In this document: positions 55,901-63,964 of the stretch, piece after piece
How the letters are laid out: each line of letters begins with the position of its first letter
Position numbering within the stretch: position 1 is the stretch's first letter
NCBI RefSeq assembly: GCF_009674725.1
Contig: NZ_WKKH01000022.1
Coordinates: forward strand, 16,197 to 80,196
Source: Pedobacter petrophilus
Lineage (GTDB): Bacteria; Bacteroidota; Bacteroidia; Sphingobacteriales; Sphingobacteriaceae
DNA length: 64,000 nucleotides
Reading direction: 5' to 3'
Program-made: the position numbers and the translations under genes
Notes under the pieces: generated by a model
Told to the model about the DNA's origin: nothing
What the model saw: the letters and a program-made list of their open reading frames with translations, nothing else
The model's database searches: none

Positions 55901-56347
55901 AAAATGGACCAGGATAATATCCAACGCTTGGAGACAGATGGCCATATTAATGTTTCTGGAAGCAATGATGCTCAATATGTTATCGATTTAAATGATGATG
56001 TAGAGGTTTTTGCTGAGGATATCCCAGGGTGGCAGGTAACGAACTTAGGTAACCTGACCGTGGCATTGGATGTTACCATTTCGGAAGAATTGAAGCAAGA
56101 AGGACTTTCACGCGAATTGATTAACAGAATCCAGAATTTACGGAAGGAATTAAACTTTGAAGTAACTGACCGAATTAAGGTGACTTTACAAAATGATAAT
56201 CTTATAGCTACAGCGGTTGCTAAAAACAAGGCCTACATTTGCGCAGAAATTTTAGCAGATGAACTAGAATTAACGGATACTGTAATAAACGCAAACAAAA
56301 TCACTATTGATGATGTTGAGTTAAGCATTTCAGTAACTAAAATATAA
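52946..56347 (+). CDS. ileS: Isoleucyl-tRNA synthetase
   Basis: A 1133-residue class I synthetase, using the ATG at 52946 (the preceding TTG would add only one residue). The HIGH-type motif is GMPGIHHVMSRAIKD, the KMSKS motif is GQKMSKRLGN, and the editing (CP1) domain lies between them (AWTTTPWTLPSNTALTV; HTAPTFGADD). The anticodon-binding domain and C-terminal extension follow. The length fits the long type of IleRS common in Bacteroidota and eukaryote-like enzymes. It is followed in the same direction by dksA-like and lspA genes. Confidence 0.97.
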   Translation: MYSEFKQLELAKIGQEILDFWKKENIFEKSISSRPKSNPFTFYEGPPSANGMPGIHHVMSRAIKDIFCRYKTIKGYQVKRKAGWDTHGLPVELGTEKELGITKEDIGKTISIEDYNEACKKTVMRYTDVWNDLTEQMGYWVDMDDPYITYKSKYMESVWWLLKQIYDKGLIYKGYTIQPYSPKAGTGLSSHEVNQPGAYRDVTDTTIIAQFKALPDTLPDFLQGFGDIYLMAWTTTPWTLPSNTALTVGPKIDYVLVKTFNQYTFLPTNVILAKSLVGKQFSKVFFESNEAEDFTGFKAGDKKIPYQILAECKGTELVGIRYEQLLTYALPYQNPENAFRVILGDFVTTEDGTGIVHTAPTFGADDAKVAKEAVPEIPPMLVLDDNEIPVPLVDLQGRFTKHVGPFAGKYVKNEYYNAGEAPEKSVDVEIAILLKEENKAFKVEKYVHSYPHSWRTDEPLLYYPLDSWFIKVTDVKDRMFDLNETINWKPKSTGEGRFGNWLKNANDWNLSRSRYWGIPLPIWRTEDKKEEVLIGSVEELYHAIEKSIAAGFQKENPFKGFEIGNMSEENYDLVDLHKNVVDEIVLVSPSGKPMSRESDLIDVWFDSGSMPYAQWHYPFENKEKIDKNEDFPADFIAEGVDQTRGWFYTLHAISTLVFDKVAYKNVVSNGLVLDKNGQKMSKRLGNAADPFATIKEYGADATRWYMISNANPWDNLKFDIEGIAEVRRKFFGTLYNTYAFFALYANIDKFEIDKNNLSKVEDRTELDRWILSLLQNLINEVDESYNAYEPTKATRAIQAFVDEHLSNWYIRLSRRRFWKGEMTDDKRAAYETLYTCLETLAQLMSPVAPFFADWLYRNLTVTDKTAEQSVHLTLWNEANQDLIDNALNERMLYAQNISSMVLSLRKKSSINVRQPLAKILIPSLNGDFEQKISKVADYILSETNVKHIEFITDTHGIVKKKLKPNFKSLGKKVGKDMSIVKEALEKMDQDNIQRLETDGHINVSGSNDAQYVIDLNDDVEVFAEDIPGWQVTNLGNLTVALDVTISEELKQEGLSRELINRIQNLRKELNFEVTDRIKVTLQNDNLIATAVAKNKAYICAEILADELELTDTVINANKITIDDVELSISVTKI

Positions 56348-56377
56348 ATCCATATATTAGAAAACTAAATTAAAAAC

Positions 56378-56761
56378 ATGGAAAACAGTAACAAAACACG
56401 CTACTCAGACAGTGAACTTCAAGAATTTAAAGAGCTTATTCAAGATAAATTACGCAGTTCAAAAGAAGAACTAAATGCATTAACATCATCATTGAGTAAT
56501 CCAAATGCAAACGGTACGGAAGATACTTCCGGGGCTTACAAAACTTTGGAAGATGGTTCTGCAACAATGGAAAAAGAGCAAATCAATCAATTGGCTGCAC
56601 GTCAGAAGAAGTTTATTGATAATCTTGAAAATGCTTTAGTTCGTATTGAAAACAAAACTTATGGTATTTGTCGTGAAACTGGTAAATTAATTCAGAAAGA
56701 ACGTTTACGTGCGGTTCCTCATGCAACTTTGAGCATGGAAGCCAAATTAAAACAAAGTTAA
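56378..56761 (+). CDS. TraR/DksA-family protein
   Basis: A 127-residue protein with a long N-terminal coiled coil (about 10-85) and a C-terminal zinc-finger-like region (RIENKTYGICRETGKLIQKERLRAVP). Only one cysteine remains where DksA proteins have four, so zinc binding is doubtful; this reduced form is common in Bacteroidota. DksA-type proteins bind the RNA polymerase secondary channel. The gene sits between ileS and lspA (30-base gap before, 1-base overlap after). Confidence 0.88.
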   Translation: MENSNKTRYSDSELQEFKELIQDKLRSSKEELNALTSSLSNPNANGTEDTSGAYKTLEDGSATMEKEQINQLAARQKKFIDNLENALVRIENKTYGICRETGKLIQKERLRAVPHATLSMEAKLKQS

Positions 56762-57363
56762 TGAAGGGCTATACAAAACCTTTACTTGTTATATTTTTGG
56801 TTTTACTTGCTGATCAGGTATTAAAAACCTGGATCAAAACCAACATGTACCTTGGTCAGGAGTTCAATATTATCGGTAAATGGTTTATTATCCATTTTAC
56901 TGAAAATAATGGAATGGCTTTCGGTATGGAGTTTGGCGGAGAGTTTGGCAAACTGGCATTATCATTATTTCGTATTGCTGCCGTTGCAGGCATTGGTTAT
57001 GGTCTACACTATTTAATTAAGCATAAATATCACCGTGGATTAATCCTGAATGTTGCATTGATCTTCTCAGGTGCGTTGGGGAATATTATCGATTCGGTGT
57101 TTTATGGTAAAATTTATGGTTATGAAACCTGGTTTCACGGACGCGTAGTGGATATGCTTTATTTCCCGATTGCAGAAGGTCACTTCCCAAGCTGGATCCC
57201 AATTTGGGGCGGAGATGAATTTGTATTCTTCAGGCCTGTTTTTAACCTCGCAGACGCTGCAATTTCTGTCGGGGTGATCCTTATCCTCATTTTCCAAAAA
57301 AATTACTTTAAAGAAGATGTAAAGGATGAAGTGAGTATTAACAGCGAAATGGTAGAAGATTAA
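56761..57363 (+). CDS. lspA: Lipoprotein signal peptidase
   Basis: A 200-residue inner-membrane aspartyl protease that removes lipoprotein signal peptides after lipidation. It has the family block ADQVLKTWI at the first helix, FTENNGMAFG, and the catalytic Asp motifs GALGNIIDSVFYG and FNLADAAISVGV. About four hydrophobic segments and an acidic C-terminal tail are present. An insertion (WFHGRVVDMLYFPIAEGHFP) before the second Asp is typical for Bacteroidota. The ATG overlaps the stop codon of the dksA-like gene by one base. Its products are needed for the many lipoproteins encoded in this window. Confidence 0.95.
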   Translation: MKGYTKPLLVIFLVLLADQVLKTWIKTNMYLGQEFNIIGKWFIIHFTENNGMAFGMEFGGEFGKLALSLFRIAAVAGIGYGLHYLIKHKYHRGLILNVALIFSGALGNIIDSVFYGKIYGYETWFHGRVVDMLYFPIAEGHFPSWIPIWGGDEFVFFRPVFNLADAAISVGVILILIFQKNYFKEDVKDEVSINSEMVED

Positions 57364-57414
57364 AACCTTACATTTCTTTCTGCTGATCTTTTAGTCAGCA
57401 CTTATAAAAATTTC

Positions 57415-57447
57415 GAAGCCCATTTCTTAAAAAAGATGGGCTTTTTT
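57415..57447 (+). terminator. Terminator of the ileS-dksA-like-lspA unit
   Basis: The stem AAGCCCATTTCTT / AAGATGGGCTT is followed by a T run. It lies 52 bases after the lspA stop codon and marks the end of core chromosomal genes. Confidence 0.9.
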
Positions 57448-57797
57448 GCATAAAAAAGCAATAAAACAAAAAGTAGCTTAAATAGAGGGGTTTACACTGT
57501 TGGAAGTAGTTGTCAGTAACGATTTAGTAATGGTGCTCATTGCATTCATTTTCACTCAATTTCCTTGTAAATCAGTAGCAAATATAATAAATCTATGTGA
57601 TTTAAAATTGCTTTTCACGATCTAACTATTATAGTTTTTAGGAATTTTGATGGCTCTATTACCTTCATCATTAGAAAAAATTTCCCCCCACTGGGGTGCA
57701 ACTGTGGAATTATTATCATTAAATGTTTGAAATTTTGTGAATTAATTAGGCGTAAACCAAATTTCAAATTTGGCAAGCATCACAAAATTTATTAGCT
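57448..57797. other. Spacer holding the likely boundary of an integrative element
   Basis: A 350-base AT-rich spacer between lspA and rteC. It contains a CCCCCCACTGGGG dyad near 57684 and the palindrome at 57757. I found no tRNA, no direct repeat pair that could be an att site, and no match to the CTnDOT core GTAnnTTTGC. Confidence 0.4.
57757..57773. promoter_or_regulatory. Palindrome CCAAATTTCAAATTTGG upstream of rteC
   Basis: The 8-bp arms are perfect around one C. It ends 24 bases before the rteC start codon and may be an operator for the element's own regulator. No other copy was found in the window. Confidence 0.55.
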
Positions 57798-58643
57798 ATG
57801 AAATATTCTTTAGACAGCATCCTTTTAGAGATACACAATAAAGAAGATAAGATTTTATCACAAAGTAAAAGGTTGATTGATGAAGCTTACGAAATGATTC
57901 TGTATCTTCAAGATATTTTAGGTTCAGTTAAGAAATACCTTACAGAGGAAGGATTTAAAAACGATGAGGAAGAAATCCATTTCTTTCGTTCTATTAAACC
58001 CCAAATACTTGGTAAGTTGATTTATTATAATAAGATATATCGCATTGAAACCACTTGCCCTGTCAGTAACGGTAAAATGTATTACAGTTATTTTTCAAGA
58101 CAGTTGGAAAATCTTAAACGGGAATATACTGAACACCTCTGCAATTCGGATTTTTATAGATATTACCGATCAGGACGGACAGACCGTGATGATAGTTACT
58201 TCAAACGTGGAAATATTAACTACCATGATGGGCTTAACAGCATAGTATTTGAAATAGACCCGGAATTCTCGACTTTCTTCGATTATAAAACTGCAAGGAT
58301 TATCTCCAATGAACTGCTCTACACTTATCTGCTAACAAAAATTAATCCCCATGAAAGTCCCGATGTGATATTGCAAAAGCCGGAAAGTTCCAAAGATATA
58401 TTTTGGACAGACAGCAAAAATGCCCTAATCGAATTGATATATGCCCTTTATGCTTCTGGTGTCATTTCCCACGGAAAAATTGGTATCCGTAAAATCAGCC
58501 TGATGTTTCAAATACTTTTCCGTATTCCGCTCGGAGACCTGCATCACTCTTTTCACAGAATGAAAACTAGAACTGGTTCCAGAACCTCATTTTTAGATCA
58601 GCTCAAATTATCTGTTGAAGAGTATATGGATAAAGACCTGTAA
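57798..58643 (+). CDS. RteC-domain protein
   Basis: A 281-residue mostly helical protein matching the RteC family: an N-terminal helical region rich in Lys/Glu (NKEDKILSQSKRLIDEAYEMI), a KPQILGKLIYYNKIYRIETTCP core, a YYRSGRTDRDDSYFKRG segment, and a C-terminal part IELIYALYASGVISHGKIGIRKIS that is conserved and resembles a DNA-binding winged helix. In CTnDOT, RteC activates the excision operon in response to tetracycline. No tet gene or RteA/RteB pair is present here, so the induction signal is unknown. It has a strong terminator after it. Confidence 0.88.
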   Translation: MKYSLDSILLEIHNKEDKILSQSKRLIDEAYEMILYLQDILGSVKKYLTEEGFKNDEEEIHFFRSIKPQILGKLIYYNKIYRIETTCPVSNGKMYYSYFSRQLENLKREYTEHLCNSDFYRYYRSGRTDRDDSYFKRGNINYHDGLNSIVFEIDPEFSTFFDYKTARIISNELLYTYLLTKINPHESPDVILQKPESSKDIFWTDSKNALIELIYALYASGVISHGKIGIRKISLMFQILFRIPLGDLHHSFHRMKTRTGSRTSFLDQLKLSVEEYMDKDL

Positions 58644-58669
58644 GTATAATTGAGTTATTTGTTTCAAAG

Positions 58670-58699
58670 CAGTGCATCATCGTGCACTGTTTTTTTTTG
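58670..58699 (+). terminator. Terminator of rteC
   Basis: CAGTGCA pairs with TGCACTG around a 6-nt loop and is followed by nine T. It is 27 bases after the rteC stop codon. Confidence 0.92.
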
Positions 58700-58892
58700 C
58701 CCATATCAGCCAATTGGTAAATGCTGGCAAACCACCATTACCAAATATTCAAACTACCTTAAAAGCCTTATCAGACAAGGCTTTTCCCAATTGTAAAAAT
58801 TTTCAAAAAACCGCCAAACCAATTGGCAAGGCTTGGCAGACAAACTCTGCCACTCTTTTCAACTTTGCATAGTAAACTTTAAAAGCTATGCA
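58700..58892. promoter_or_regulatory. Repeat-rich control region upstream of the first HTH gene
   Basis: It contains two similar blocks, GCCAATTGGTAAATGCTGGC (58710-58729) and ACCAATTGGCAAGGCTTGGC (58818-58837), each with a CCAATTGG core followed by a TGGCA element. Between them lies a hairpin AAAAGCCTT/AAGGCTTTT (58758-58781). AACTTTGC just before the gene is near the -7 promoter consensus. This arrangement suggests binding sites of an RteC- or HTH-type regulator. Confidence 0.5.
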
Positions 58893-59246
58893 ATGAAAAT
58901 AATAACCATTAAAGAAGAAGCGTGGGATCAGCTAAACAGTCGTATCACTGCTATCGCTGAATATCTGAAAAGATTGGAAGTGACCAATTATGATGACCTG
59001 TGGTTAAACAACCACGAGGTGTGCCAATACCTACACATTAGCGAAAAAACCTTGTGGCGAATGCGTACCAAAGGGGAGATTGCTTATTCAAAAATCTACG
59101 GACAATATTTTTACACTATTGGTGCCATTAAGGATATGCTCAATGCCCATGCAGTACAAAGCAATGATGAGTATGTACTCGAACTTATAGCAAGAGGCAA
59201 AAGCTATATCGAAAAAGGTAGAAAACTAAAGACAGATAAAAAATAG
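58893..59246 (+). CDS. Helix-turn-helix domain protein of integrative elements
   Basis: I use the ATG at 58893 (117 residues), as the earlier TTG at 58833 would add 20 residues from the regulatory spacer. An N-terminal helix (EEAWDQLNSRITAIAEYLKRL) precedes a MerR/excisionase-like winged helix: NNHEVCQYLHISEKTLWRMR, then the wing GEIAYSKIYGQYFYTIGAIKDML. Such proteins are found in tandem pairs in Bacteroidota conjugative transposons and act like the excisionase Xis2c/Xis2d. The next gene encodes a similar protein. Confidence 0.85.
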   Translation: MKIITIKEEAWDQLNSRITAIAEYLKRLEVTNYDDLWLNNHEVCQYLHISEKTLWRMRTKGEIAYSKIYGQYFYTIGAIKDMLNAHAVQSNDEYVLELIARGKSYIEKGRKLKTDKK

Positions 59247-59272
59247 ATATGAACCCTTAAAATTATATTCCG

Positions 59273-59566
59273 ATGAATATTGACAGAATGGAATTTTTGG
59301 CGTGGATGGAACGCCTAGTGGACAGACTTGATATGCTTGGCAATAATATCGAGGACTTCCAAAAGAAACGAAATAATATTGATGGTGAGGAATTACTCGA
59401 CAATCAGGATTTACTTCAAATGCTGAAAATCAGCAATCGTTCATTGCAACGTTACCGCTCTAACGGGAAACTGCCCTATTATACCATAAGTGGAAAATTG
59501 TATTACAAAATGTCTGATGTTCATCAATTTATAAGAGAGAGTTTTAATCCTCCGACACCTAAATAA
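59273..59566 (+). CDS. Helix-turn-helix domain protein, second of the pair
   Basis: A 97-residue protein with the same plan as its neighbour: an N-terminal helix (EFLAWMERLVDRLDML), then an HTH (DNQDLLQMLKISNRSLQRYR) and wing (GKLPYYTISGKLYYKMSDVHQFI). It is probably a DNA-binding excision or regulatory factor. It starts 26 bases after the previous stop and is expected on the same transcript. A 100-base spacer then precedes the DUF3945 gene. Confidence 0.87.
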   Translation: MNIDRMEFLAWMERLVDRLDMLGNNIEDFQKKRNNIDGEELLDNQDLLQMLKISNRSLQRYRSNGKLPYYTISGKLYYKMSDVHQFIRESFNPPTPK

Positions 59567-59666
59567 AATGCCAATAAGCGACAAATACTGCCTTTGAATG
59601 CCATTTAGTGCAATGCATTAAGCGCTTCTTTTATTTTCGGCATTGAAATCTTAAAATTTTCAGATT

Positions 59667-61124
59667 ATGATCGAAGAAACTACAAACAAGCAAGAAGAAC
59701 CCGAACAATTATCGGACATTTTGTTGGTGTTGGATAAAGAAAAAATGAAAATCCAAGCTGTAAAAAGCATCGACAAAAATGGAAAAATGAAAACTGTTAA
59801 TCCTACAAAAAAGAACCAAAGCGAATTTATGCGGGTGGACAAACAGGGTGATTTGATTTCTAATTTCTTCTCAAATTTTTACAGACAACTAAAAGACCCT
59901 ACCAAATTTACATTCTTCAAAGTACCAGCTGAGAAAGCCTTAGAGAAAGCAAAAGAATTTCAGAAGCAGGTCGATCATCCTACTCCAGAAGGCGAAAATC
60001 GAATGAAAAAAGATGAGGTAAAAGTTGAACCCGAATATAAACAAGAAAATCAAAATAATATGGAAACAACACAAAAAGCACCGGAAAATAACGAATACCG
60101 TTACAAGCCGGAACAGATTGATTGGGAAACAATGAACAGTCTCGGATTGGGCAAAGAACGCCTTGAAAAAATGAACCTACTTGAAACTTTATTGAAAGGT
60201 TTTAAAACCAATGAGCTTGTACCCGTAAGCCTAAATCTCGGCACTGCCGTTACCCGAATGGATGCCCGTCTTTCTTTGCAACACAATGATGAAGGTAAGG
60301 TAGTAGTCGCCATTCACGGTATTCGCAAAGAGCCGAACCTAAATTTTGAATTCTTCGGGCATAAGTTTACAGATGAAGACAAGAAAAACTTACTCGATTC
60401 AGGAAATATGGGACGTGTAGTTGATTTGAAAAATCCCAAAACAGGCGAAACTATTCCGTCAATTATTAGTGTGGATAGGTTGACCAATGAATTGATTGCA
60501 CTGAAAACAGAATACATAAAAATACCTGATGAAATAAAGGGCGTAAAACTGAATGATGAGCAAAAGCAAACTTTAATAGAAGGAAAACCACTTCATTTAG
60601 AGGGAATGATTTCTAAAAAAGGAACTGAGTTTGAGGCAACGGTACAGTTCAATGCAGATAAACGCTATGTTGAATTTCTTTTTGACAGAGGCAATACCAA
60701 TCAGCAAACGCAAAGGAACGGACAAAATAATTCGCAAAACAATTCGCAGGAAGTTCCGAGAACTTTTAGAGGCAAGGAATTGGATAACGAGCAATACGAT
60801 AAATTCAAAGCTGGTCAGACTATTTATATCAGTGGCTTGACAGACAAGCAAGGTAAGCCATACCAAGGTTATATCACTTTGAATAAGGAAACCAACAAAA
60901 CCGATTTTTCTTTCCAAAATCCCGATAAGCTTAAAGAACAAGCCAAACCTACCGAAGCGCCTAAAACGCAAACTGCGGTTAATTCGGGTGGCAAAACCAA
61001 TGAGGCGACCAAGAATATCAAAGAGCCTTTACAGCCTAAACAACAAACGCCAAAAGATAAAAAACAGCAAGAGCAACAGGAAAAACCACAAGTACCTGCA
61101 AAATCTAAAGGCAGAAAAATTTAG
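59667..61124 (+). CDS. DUF3945/DUF4099-domain protein of conjugative elements
   Basis: A 485-residue soluble protein. The N-terminal 90 residues (LLVLDKEKMKIQAVKSIDKNG) are followed by a DUF4099-like block (about 145-225, IDWETMNSLGLGKERLEKM), and two DUF3945-like repeats that share a pattern of KLNDEQKQTLIEGKPLHLEGM (about 290) and ELDNEQYDKFKAGQTIYISGL (about 370). The tail (from about 425) is rich in Gln, Lys and Pro and ends KSKGRKI. The protein is common next to topoisomerase III in Bacteroidota mobile elements, but its role is not known. The next gene starts 6 bases later. Confidence 0.87.
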   Translation: MIEETTNKQEEPEQLSDILLVLDKEKMKIQAVKSIDKNGKMKTVNPTKKNQSEFMRVDKQGDLISNFFSNFYRQLKDPTKFTFFKVPAEKALEKAKEFQKQVDHPTPEGENRMKKDEVKVEPEYKQENQNNMETTQKAPENNEYRYKPEQIDWETMNSLGLGKERLEKMNLLETLLKGFKTNELVPVSLNLGTAVTRMDARLSLQHNDEGKVVVAIHGIRKEPNLNFEFFGHKFTDEDKKNLLDSGNMGRVVDLKNPKTGETIPSIISVDRLTNELIALKTEYIKIPDEIKGVKLNDEQKQTLIEGKPLHLEGMISKKGTEFEATVQFNADKRYVEFLFDRGNTNQQTQRNGQNNSQNNSQEVPRTFRGKELDNEQYDKFKAGQTIYISGLTDKQGKPYQGYITLNKETNKTDFSFQNPDKLKEQAKPTEAPKTQTAVNSGGKTNEATKNIKEPLQPKQQTPKDKKQQEQQEKPQVPAKSKGRKI

Positions 61125-61130
61125 TAAATT

Positions 61131-63218
61131 ATGAAAGCAATAATCGCAGAAAAACCAAGCGTAGCAAGAGAAATAGCCGGCTTGTTGGGTGCTTCCGAAA
61201 AAAAGGATGGATACCTAACAGGCAACGGTTATTGTGTTACGTGGGCATTTGGACACCTAATTGGATTAGGAATGCCCGAAGATTACGGAATATCAGGTTT
61301 TCAGAAAGCCTCGCTTCCGATACTTCCCAACCCATTTTTATTAACCGTCCGCAAAGTAAAAAAGGACAAAAGTTATGTAGCTGATACAGGAGCTTTGAAG
61401 CAACTGAAAATAATTGAGCAAGTATTTAATCGGTGTGTTAGCATTATCGTGGCTACCGATGCAGGTCGAGAGGGCGAACTCATCTTTCGGTATATTTACG
61501 AATACCTTAAATGTAACAAACCCTTTGAACGCCTTTGGATCAGCTCACTTACAGAAAAAGCCATTAAAAAAGGCTTTGATAATCTAAAAAACGGAAAAGA
61601 ATTTGACGGATTGTACCAGTCGGCACAAGGCAGAAGCCGTGCAGACTGGCTCGTAGGTATTAATGCTACACAAGCATTGAGCATTGTTGCGGGAAATGGC
61701 ATTTATTCACTCGGAAGGGTGCAGACACCTACACTTGCCTTGATATGCAAACGTTATCTTGAAAACAAAAATTTCACGATAAAAAAATATTGGCAGATAC
61801 AGTTGTTGAATCACAAAGAAATGATTGGTTTTAAGAGCCTTTCTACAACCAAATGGGATGACAAAAAGCTGGCAGAAGATACATTGCGAACTATCGAAAG
61901 AAATGGAAATACTGCGACAGTTACATCCGTAGAAATAAAAAATGTAACTGAACAACCGCCTTTACTTTTTGACCTCACAGGTTTACAAAAAGAAGCCAAT
62001 AAAAAGCTGAACCTATCTGCCGAAGAAACACTTAACATTGCGCAAAGTCTTTACGAAAAGAAATTTATCTCGTATCCACGTACAGGAAGCAAATACATTC
62101 CCGAAGATATATGGGCTGACATCCCCAATCTTGTAAGAGCTTTGCAAGACAGAGAAAATTGCAAGCAATCTATAACTAAAGTGAAATGGGGTCGTTTCAA
62201 TAAACGTATTGTAAATGATTTGCGAGTAACAGACCACCACGGATTATTGGTTACCGATAAAATCCCATCGGCACTAAATGCAAAGGAAAATGCAGTTTAC
62301 AATATGATTGCTTTTCGACTGTTGGAAGCCATTTCACAAGCTTGTACCAAAGAGATAACTGATGTTAATTTGCAAGCTGTTCATTATGATTTTACGGCAA
62401 AAGGCTGTAAGATCATTGAACCAGGTTGGCGTTTGATAAAAGGAAATTTCGCAGATGACGAAGCAGAACCTTTGCAGGATTTGCCCGAATTGAAAAAGGG
62501 CGATGAAATCAAAATCAAAGAAGCCATTGTACTAGATAAGAAAACCAAACCACCAGTTTTATACACCGAAGCCGGACTTTTATCGGCTATGGAAACCGCC
62601 GGAAAGGAAATTGAAAATGAGGAAGAACGTAAAGCCTTGCAAAATATCGGAATTGGTACACCGGCAACACGGGCATCAATCATTGAAACCTTGTTTACCC
62701 GAAATTATATCCAAAGAGAAAAGAAATCATTAATCCCGACTGAAAAAGGTTTGCAGGTTTATGAATTGGTCAAAGACCAAAAAATTGCTGATGTGGCAAT
62801 GACGGCCGAATGGGAATTGTCATTGCAGAAAATCGAAAACAACGAAGCTGATGCCGAAGCCTTTCAAAAGGAAATGGAAACGTATGCGAAATCTATTATC
62901 GATGAGCTTTTACAGACTACTATTGCACAAAATAATGTACCTAATTTGACTTGCCCGAAATGTAAAAATCAGCAATTGATTATCAGAGATAAGATTGTAA
63001 AATGTCCGGATGAAAATTGTAATTGGGTACAGTTCCGCAATGTTTGTGGTGTGCAAATTGGCATAACTGATATTGAATGTCTTGTGAATAATGGCAAAAC
63101 TTCACTTATTAAAGGGATGAAAAGCAAAGCTGGAAAAAAATTCGATGCCTACATCGTACTGAACGTTAAAGCCGAAAGTTCCTTTGAATTTGAGAAAAAC
63201 AAGAATTATAAAAAGTAA
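61131..63218 (+). CDS. topB: Type IA DNA topoisomerase (topoisomerase III-like)
   Basis: A 695-residue enzyme that relaxes or decatenates DNA by single-strand passage. The Toprim motifs are IIAEKPSVAREIA and ATDAGREGELIFRYIYEY, and the catalytic Tyr is Tyr315 in SYPRTGSKY. The C-terminus carries a CPKCKNQQLI and KCPDENCNW zinc-ribbon-like finger. In CTnDOT a related topoisomerase (Exc) lies in the excision operon. The codon after its last residue overlaps the next start codon (63218), so it is coupled to the ORF6N gene. Confidence 0.95.
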   Translation: MKAIIAEKPSVAREIAGLLGASEKKDGYLTGNGYCVTWAFGHLIGLGMPEDYGISGFQKASLPILPNPFLLTVRKVKKDKSYVADTGALKQLKIIEQVFNRCVSIIVATDAGREGELIFRYIYEYLKCNKPFERLWISSLTEKAIKKGFDNLKNGKEFDGLYQSAQGRSRADWLVGINATQALSIVAGNGIYSLGRVQTPTLALICKRYLENKNFTIKKYWQIQLLNHKEMIGFKSLSTTKWDDKKLAEDTLRTIERNGNTATVTSVEIKNVTEQPPLLFDLTGLQKEANKKLNLSAEETLNIAQSLYEKKFISYPRTGSKYIPEDIWADIPNLVRALQDRENCKQSITKVKWGRFNKRIVNDLRVTDHHGLLVTDKIPSALNAKENAVYNMIAFRLLEAISQACTKEITDVNLQAVHYDFTAKGCKIIEPGWRLIKGNFADDEAEPLQDLPELKKGDEIKIKEAIVLDKKTKPPVLYTEAGLLSAMETAGKEIENEEERKALQNIGIGTPATRASIIETLFTRNYIQREKKSLIPTEKGLQVYELVKDQKIADVAMTAEWELSLQKIENNEADAEAFQKEMETYAKSIIDELLQTTIAQNNVPNLTCPKCKNQQLIIRDKIVKCPDENCNWVQFRNVCGVQIGITDIECLVNNGKTSLIKGMKSKAGKKFDAYIVLNVKAESSFEFEKNKNYKK

Positions 63219-63964
63219 TGGAAAATAAAGCTATCATTAGTCGGCAGGAAATTGAAAATCAGATTTATACCATAAGAAGTCAACAGGTTATGCTTGATAG
63301 TGACTTGGCAAGGATTTATCAGGTGGAAACAAAGAACCTCAACAAAGCCGTAAAAAGAAATACTGAAAGATTTCCTGCTTCTTTTTGCTTTCAACTGACC
63401 GAAGAGGAAGTTGAAAACTTGAGGTTCCAAATTGGAACCTCAAGTTTAAATTACGGTGGAAGACGTTATTTACCCTATGTTTTTACTGAGCAAGGCATTG
63501 CAATGCTTTCTGCTGTACTTCGTTCGGAAATTGCCATAAAAGTCAGCATTGAAATTATGAACGCTTTCGTAGAAATGCGTAAAATGCTTATCAGCAATGC
63601 TCCGCTGTTTCATCGTTTGGATAAGATTGAACTCAAACAATTACAATCCGATCAAAAATTTGAAGAAATTTTTAAGGCTTTGGAAAGCGACAAAATACAT
63701 AGTGAAAAAGGCGTTTTTTATAATGGACAAGTTTTCGATGCCTACGCTTTTGTTTCGGATATTATTCGAAATGCCAAAAGATCTATTATTCTGTTGGATA
63801 ATTATGTGGTTGATAGCGTTTTGACCTTACTTGGAAAACGCAGTGATAATGTAACCGCAATCATCTACACCAAGAATATAAGCAACCAGTTAAGGCTAGA
63901 TTTGCAAAGGTATAACGGTCAATTGGATAAACCGCTTCAAATTGACCCCTCTTCACCACTTTAA
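63218..63964 (+). CDS. ORF6N-domain protein with PLD-like C-terminal part, probably cut short
   Basis: A 248-residue protein. Residues 8-95 form an ORF6N (antirepressor-type) domain (QIYTIRSQQVMLDSDLARIY, RNTERFPASFCFQLTEEE, YVFTEQGIAMLSAVLRS). A coiled linker (115-155) precedes a C-terminal region resembling the first half of a phospholipase-D-like fold (RSIILLDNYVVDSVLTLLGK). Relatives continue past LDLQRYNAQ- to a second motif of SHDRFLIID type. Here the reading frame leaves the family sequence after LDLQRYNGQ and ends LDKPLQIDPSSPL. It therefore looks truncated, and the downstream sequence may be the end of an inserted element. It is translationally coupled to topB. Confidence 0.8.
   Translation: MENKAIISRQEIENQIYTIRSQQVMLDSDLARIYQVETKNLNKAVKRNTERFPASFCFQLTEEEVENLRFQIGTSSLNYGGRRYLPYVFTEQGIAMLSAVLRSEIAIKVSIEIMNAFVEMRKMLISNAPLFHRLDKIELKQLQSDQKFEEIFKALESDKIHSEKGVFYNGQVFDAYAFVSDIIRNAKRSIILLDNYVVDSVLTLLGKRSDNVTAIIYTKNISNQLRLDLQRYNGQLDKPLQIDPSSPL

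Noticed and set aside
57540..57600. CTnDOT-type attachment core (GTAnnTTTGC)
   Set aside because: The nearest sequence, GTAAATCAGTAGC, does not match; no att site can be supported.
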